The notes under the pieces: model-generated
What the model was told of the DNA's origin: nothing
The model's database searches: none
What the model saw: only the letters and a program-made list of their open reading frames with translations
In this document: positions 60,073-64,000 of the stretch, one piece after another
Numbering within the stretch: the stretch's first letter is position 1
How the letters are laid out: the number at the start of each line of letters is the position of its first letter
Translations under genes and position numbers: made by a program
Assembly: GCF_900114015.1 (NCBI RefSeq)
Contig: NZ_FORN01000009.1
Location: 88,872 to 152,871, forward strand
Reading direction: 5' to 3'
Source of the DNA: Caulobacter sp. UNC279MFTsu5.1
GTDB taxonomy: Bacteria > Pseudomonadota > Alphaproteobacteria > Caulobacterales > Caulobacteraceae
DNA length: 64,000 nucleotides

Positions 60073-60394
60073 ATGGCCGATCTGCGCCCTCTTGTCGCCG
60101 AAGACGCTCCTGTCGTAGCCGCGATGGGGCAGGCGACCGCCCCGCACAAGGGGGAGCCGATGGGCTCCGAGGCCCGGCCTATGTTCGACGCGATGATGGC
60201 CGCTGCACCGGCCGCTGAGGGCGTCCGTTACGAGACCGGCGAGGTGGGCGGCGTCTCAGGTTAATGGCGCCGCTCTGCCAACCCCAATCCGGGTCGCCGA
60301 GGGGGCGCTGGACGCCATCGGCGCGTTTCTGGCGAGCCGCCTCGATGTCTCAAGCGACGAAACCATCCCCACCGCACCACTCCAAGGAGCTTGA
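60073..60394 (+). pseudogene. Alpha/beta hydrolase gene with an internal deletion
   Basis: The ATG at 60073, with AGGAGAG upstream, starts a 63-residue frame with ARPMFDAMMAAAPAAEGVRY, typical of the N-terminus of steryl-acetyl-hydrolase-like esterases. It ends at GGVSG followed by a stop. From about 60266 another frame reads LPTPIRVAEGALDAIGAFLASRLD to a stop at 60394, resembling the C-terminal helix of such enzymes. Everything between, including HGGG and the Ser elbow, is missing. The deletion point is near 60262. Confidence 0.45.
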
Positions 60395-60396
60395 TC

Positions 60397-60780
60397 ATGA
60401 CGCGTGTATTATTTGTCGGGCAGAAGCCCGAAACCGTCGATTTTTCCGACCCGTCCCTGCCGCCAGGCTTCGACGCCGAAAAAATCCAGGCGGGCATCGA
60501 CATCGCGAAGGCGACGATGTCTGAGCGAGGCTGGAACGGTGACCTTTGCATGATCGCCCCCGACGACAGCGGTATAGCGATGCTGGCCGCGCAGTTGGCG
60601 AAGGCGAACTACGATTGCATAGTGATCGGGGGCGGCCTGCGCCTGCCGCCCAAGAGTCTGGTGTTCTTCGAGAGAGTCGTGAACGCCATTCACCAGGGCG
60701 CTCCCAAAGCCGCTCTCGCATTCAACACCCGGCCCCAGGATACGGCGGAAGCCGCGGCGAGGTGGATCGGCGTGGACTGA
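60397..60780 (+). CDS. Conserved-looking hypothetical protein
   Basis: 127 residues from ATG 60397, with AAGGAG seven bases upstream and overlapping the end of the hydrolase remnant. Alternating strands and helices are seen: MTRVLFVGQKPETVDF, GDLCMIAP, AKANYDCIVIGGGLRLPPK and ALAFNTRPQDTAEAAAR. The pattern suggests a small Rossmann-like or flavodoxin-like fold with a Gly-rich loop (IGGGLRLPP). I do not recognise the family. It is probably the last gene of the NmrA unit. Confidence 0.65.
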   Translation: MTRVLFVGQKPETVDFSDPSLPPGFDAEKIQAGIDIAKATMSERGWNGDLCMIAPDDSGIAMLAAQLAKANYDCIVIGGGLRLPPKSLVFFERVVNAIHQGAPKAALAFNTRPQDTAEAAARWIGVD

Positions 60781-61122
60781 TGGCGATGAGCGGGGGCCCA
60801 ACTCAGCCCGCGCCGACCTTCATTGAGGCGACGCGGACGTCGGCGCCCGCGCCTTCAACGGCGATCGCTCAGCGGACGCGCCAGGCGTGGAACGGAGTTT
60901 CGCGCCTGGACCAAGGGCTAAGCTTCGCCAGACAAGCGCTTCGTCGGCAAACCACCTTGGCGACCAGGGGGGGCGGCTCTTCATCCGTGCTCGGTAGGCG
61001 CCCAACCGTTCGGACACCGCGATCCCCATGGCCGCGGCCCAACTCAGCATGACGAAGCCCTGGCAATATCGGCGGCGCGGACCGCCACCATCTGCCCCTC
61101 ACAGACGATCAAGGATTAGCCG
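60781..61122. other. Intergenic region, nothing recognised
   Basis: 342 bases without a recognisable gene. A minus-strand frame (60820-61050) begins MLSWAAAMGIAVSERLGAYR and might be a decayed fragment, but I cannot name it. Confidence 0.35.
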
Positions 61123-62067
61123 ATGCGCTTTAGCTGGATAGCCTTTCTGGCCGCGACGACCATGGCGACATGCGCGCCCGCAATAGCGCAGGACAGCTCG
61201 TCGACCCAAACGGTGTCGCCGGCCAAGACCGGTGTTTGGACTTATGCCGGGACTGGAACCGTCAACACCTATTGGATTGAGACGCCCGGCGGCGGCCTCG
61301 TCGTCATCGACGTTCAGCGCGATCTCGTCCACGCTGCGCAGGCGCTGGCGGCCGTCAAGGCGGTGGGCAAGCCGGTGCGTGCGATCCTCATCACTCACGC
61401 CCATCCCGATCATTATACCGGGCTTGGCCTATTCCGGCAGGCTTTTCCGGGCGTCCCCGTCTATTCGTCCAAGGCGACAGCCGATGCGATCCGCTACGAC
61501 ACCTATGGTGCGAATGCGGGTACGCAGGCCGATGCGCCCGACATCACGCCGCGCGACTTCGTGGTCCCTGGCATCACCTTCGACGGCGATACGACCTTGC
61601 AAATCGACGGATTGACGATCGTCGCGCGTGAATTGGGCGCTGGCGAAGCCCCTGCGACGACAGCCTACTACCTGCCCTCCACGCGAGAGCTGTTCCCCGG
61701 GGACGCTATTCTCAACCGGCTCCACGGTCCGCTTAGAGAAGCCCATACCGGCGAGTGGCTCGGCATCCTCGACCGGACCGAGGCGATGTACCCCAACGTC
61801 ACCATTGTGCATCCAGGGCACGGCGCGTCGGGTCCAAAGGAGCCAATGTTCGACGACGAGCGGCTGTACCTGAGGACCTGCCGCGCCATCGCCGCCGAGG
61901 AGATTGCCCGCGGAGGCTTCACAGATGCAGCAAAGGCAGCGACCGTCCGGCGGATCAACGCACGCTTTCCCTACACCAACCCGACGGGCATCAAAGATAT
62001 TGTGAGCGACAGCGTCGAAGGGCTCTTCCGGGAGTTCTCTCGGCCCTCGTCTGCTCCGCTTCCTTGA
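61123..62067 (+). CDS. Exported metallo-beta-lactamase-fold hydrolase
   Basis: 314 residues. The signal peptide ends at about residue 22 (APAIA-QD). The MBL zinc motif THAHPDH gives His92, His94, Asp96 and His97. Further ligands are likely in FPGDAI (Asp) and VHPGHG (His). The protein is periplasmic. The layout is closer to general MBL-fold lactonases or thioesterases than to true beta-lactamases. It stands alone; a broken phospholipase-D gene follows 13 bases later. Confidence 0.88.
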   Translation: MRFSWIAFLAATTMATCAPAIAQDSSSTQTVSPAKTGVWTYAGTGTVNTYWIETPGGGLVVIDVQRDLVHAAQALAAVKAVGKPVRAILITHAHPDHYTGLGLFRQAFPGVPVYSSKATADAIRYDTYGANAGTQADAPDITPRDFVVPGITFDGDTTLQIDGLTIVARELGAGEAPATTAYYLPSTRELFPGDAILNRLHGPLREAHTGEWLGILDRTEAMYPNVTIVHPGHGASGPKEPMFDDERLYLRTCRAIAAEEIARGGFTDAAKAATVRRINARFPYTNPTGIKDIVSDSVEGLFREFSRPSSAPLP

Positions 62068-62080
62068 TGCGAGGGAGCCG

Positions 62081-62379
62081 ATGGCCTTTGCCGGCGAGAC
62101 CGTGAACGGCGACAACTTGTTGGCCATCCGTGACGCCGATGTTGCGGCGGCCTTCGCCATCGAAGCGCTAGCGCTCGTCGACCACTTCAACTTTCTGGGG
62201 CGTGTCGCCGACGAGGCCAAGAAAGCAGGCGTTGCGCCCGTAACGCCGACGACCGTTGCGGGCAAGCGCACGGCCGCCGCCGAGGCGCAGTGGTTCCTGG
62301 GTGTCAGGGATCTTGGGCTCGGAAATACTTCGATCCCCAGGATCTACATTGCCGCGACCGTCAGCTGTTTTCCCGATAG
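62081..62379 (+). pseudogene. 3' remnant of a phospholipase-D-like gene
   Basis: The frame reads ETVNGDNLLAIRDADVAAAF, then AIEALALVDHFNFLGR. This is the C-terminal end of PLD-like nucleases/phospholipases just after their second HKD motif, which is absent. Near 62315 the frame shifts by one base and continues as KYFDPQDLHCRDRQLFSR to a TAG at 62377-62379, the usual end of such proteins. It is both truncated and frameshifted. Confidence 0.7.
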
Positions 62380-62684
62380 GAGATCTGGACGATCGGCTTT
62401 GCAATCTCGTGGCGGCCGTTCACGCCGGGCCGCCCGCTGGGCGCCCCGAACGTCCGGTTCTTGAAGTCAGGCTAAGGTCGGCTATTGGCGCCGTCCTGAC
62501 ATGCTCACCAGCTGGAGAATTGGAGATAACAGTGCGACCCGGTAGCCCATGGCCGGATGATGACATCCGCTAAGGGTAGCTACTTAGTTCCCACCATTGC
62601 GGCTCGCCACAACTCTGCGTAGACTTCAGAAGCGAACTCTCAACACGGACAACGGTCTTCGACGCCCCGACAAGGCTTGCCGTC
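62380..62684. other. Intergenic region, nothing coding recognised
   Basis: 305 bases before the sensor kinase. It includes AACGTCCGGTTCTTGAAG (62449-62466), a weak relative of the repeats at 56063 and 58077. No hairpin with a T-run was seen. Confidence 0.4.
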
Positions 62685-64000
62685 ATGAACAAGCGGATCG
62701 ACGTTCCGGCGTTCAGGAATTCCGACTTTCTGTCCGGCGGCGGCGAAATGGCGGAGCTGATCGCCGCCAGCGACTGGTCGAAAACCCCGCTGGGCCCGAT
62801 CGAATCCTGGCCGCAGAGCCTGCGCACGACCGTGAGCCTGTGCCTGGCCTCGAACTTCCCGATCAACATCATCTGGGGGCCGCACTACAACCAGATCTAC
62901 AACGACGGCTATCGGGTGATGTGCGGAGCGGCCCATCCTCAGTCGCTCGGAGAACCCTATAACGTGACCTGGGCCTCGGCCTGGCCGGCCATTGGCGACC
63001 CCTTCCATCAGGCCCGGGCGGGCGCGACCTCGTTCCTGGACAATCAGCGGATGTTCCTGTTCCGCAACGGCTATCTCGAGGAAGCCTTCTTCACCTTCTC
63101 CCTCAGCCCGATCCGCGACGAAAGCGGCGGCGTCGGCGGCGTCTTCCTGCCGGTTATCGAGACCACGGCCAGCACGCTCTCGGAGCGACGCACGCGGTTG
63201 CTGTGCGACCTGAGTGGTCGGTTAGGCGAGGCGCGCACGACAGCAGAGGTCTATGCCCGCGCCGTCGAGACCTTCGCCGAGCACCCGTTCGATCTGCCCT
63301 TCGTGCTGCTCTATGAAGTCATCCCGGGGGGCGAGGCCTATCGCCTGGCCGGTCATGTCGGCCTGGCCGCGCAGACGGCCAGTGCGCTGGCCGTCCTGCC
63401 GTCGGATCCCGACGCGCCCTGGCCGGCGGCTGCGCTTTGCGAGCACGGGCCGATCCTGCTGGAGGATGTTTCGGCTCGCCTAGGCGGAGCGGCCTGCGGC
63501 CCCTACGAGGAGGCGCCGCACACGGCCTTGGCCTTCCCGGTCTTCGTTCCGGGCTCAGCGAGGCCAACGGCCCTGCTCATCGTCGGCGCCAGTCCGCGGT
63601 TGCCGCTCGATGCGCCCTATCGCGATTTCTTCGATCTGCTGGCGGCCGCCCTCGCCGCCGGTCTGGCCAACGCCAAGACCTTCGAGGACGAGCGTCGTCG
63701 CGCCGAGATGCTCGCCGCCCTCGACCAGGCCAAGACGGCGTTCTTCTCCAATGTCAGCCACGAGTTCCGCACCCCGCTGACCTTGATGCTGGGACCGATC
63801 GAGGACGCCCTGGACGAGGCCGCCGACCTGCCGCCGGCCCAGCGCGAGCGGCTCGACATCGCCCATCGCAATGCGCTGCGCCTGTTGAAGCTGGTCAATT
63901 CCCTGCTCGACTTCTCCCGCGTCGAGGCCGGCCGCACCCGGGGGCGCTTCGAGCCGACCGATCTGGCCGCGCTCACCGTCGAACTGGCCAGCAACTTCCG
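62685..64000 (+). CDS. Sensor histidine kinase with PAS and GAF domains, 3' end outside the window
   Basis: 438 residues are visible from ATG 62685, and no stop occurs before the window ends. Residues 20-165 form a PAS-like domain of the TPLGPIESWPQSLRT type, with FPINIIWGPHYNQIYNDGYR. Residues 170-330 look like a GAF domain. The dimerisation domain has His359 in FFSNVSHEFRTPLTLMLGP. No transmembrane helices, so it is a cytoplasmic sensor. Relatives are long hybrid kinases with one or more receivers, so several hundred residues probably lie beyond the edge. Confidence 0.9.
   Translation, partial: MNKRIDVPAFRNSDFLSGGGEMAELIAASDWSKTPLGPIESWPQSLRTTVSLCLASNFPINIIWGPHYNQIYNDGYRVMCGAAHPQSLGEPYNVTWASAWPAIGDPFHQARAGATSFLDNQRMFLFRNGYLEEAFFTFSLSPIRDESGGVGGVFLPVIETTASTLSERRTRLLCDLSGRLGEARTTAEVYARAVETFAEHPFDLPFVLLYEVIPGGEAYRLAGHVGLAAQTASALAVLPSDPDAPWPAAALCEHGPILLEDVSARLGGAACGPYEEAPHTALAFPVFVPGSARPTALLIVGASPRLPLDAPYRDFFDLLAAALAAGLANAKTFEDERRRAEMLAALDQAKTAFFSNVSHEFRTPLTLMLGPIEDALDEAADLPPAQRERLDIAHRNALRLLKLVNSLLDFSRVEAGRTRGRFEPTDLAALTVELASNF

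Noticed and set aside
1..64000. CRISPR arrays, tRNA or rRNA genes, intact insertion sequences
   Set aside because: No regularly spaced repeats, no cloverleaf-like or rRNA sequence and no transposase or integrase motif were noticed on reading both strands. A dedicated tRNA scan could still change this.

Overview
The window is high-GC DNA from an alphaproteobacterium. Caulobacterales (Caulobacter-like) is the best guess, because of the many TonB-dependent receptors, the small DUF3606 and KTSC genes, the MASE1 hybrid kinase and the codon bias. I could not test this by search. I see no rRNA, tRNA or CRISPR array and no intact transposase.

Left edge (1-4700). A possible defence or mobile region ends in a recombination scar. 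It holds a VRR-NUC nuclease gene (5' end outside the window), an unrecognised gene with a nuclease-like motif, and the head of a SIR2-like gene. Near 2588 the SIR2 head runs straight into the 3'-truncated exonuclease III gene (xthA). Small housekeeping-type genes follow.

Central catabolic island (4800-49900). Three carotenoid-oxygenase-family enzymes at 4813, 33459 and 39496 each keep four iron-binding His and the Tyr/Lys pair known from lignostilbene dioxygenases. Around them lie two aldehyde dehydrogenases, two acyl-CoA-dehydrogenase-fold (HsaA/HpaB-like) oxygenases with one flavin reductase, a luciferase-like oxidoreductase, an MhpA-like FAD hydroxylase, a type I extradiol dioxygenase, an FAH-fold hydrolase, five SDR-type proteins, an esterase, a riboflavin kinase, three intact TonB receptors, three MFS transporters, two small and two large NTF2/SnoaL-like proteins, two IclR regulators and three regulators carrying tandem GntR winged helices. 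My inference is an uptake and breakdown island for stilbene-like or other phenylpropanoid-derived aromatics: receptor import, alkene cleavage to aldehydes, oxidation to acids, ring hydroxylation, extradiol cleavage and hydrolysis. The genes fall into recurrent modules, and short upstream motifs suggest separate regulons. An ancestral receptor-IclR pair has been duplicated, and each copy has lost the opposite gene.

Right part (50000-64000). This holds a TetR regulator, a MASE1 hybrid histidine kinase, a MerR-like regulator and a decayed protocatechuate (pcaF, pcaG, pcaB) cluster. A short accessory insert follows, with an AlbA_2/Schlafen-like protein and a two-helix membrane protein. Then come a LysR/NmrA pair, a hydrolase remnant, a secreted metallo-beta-lactamase-fold protein, a phospholipase-D remnant and a sensor kinase that runs off the window.
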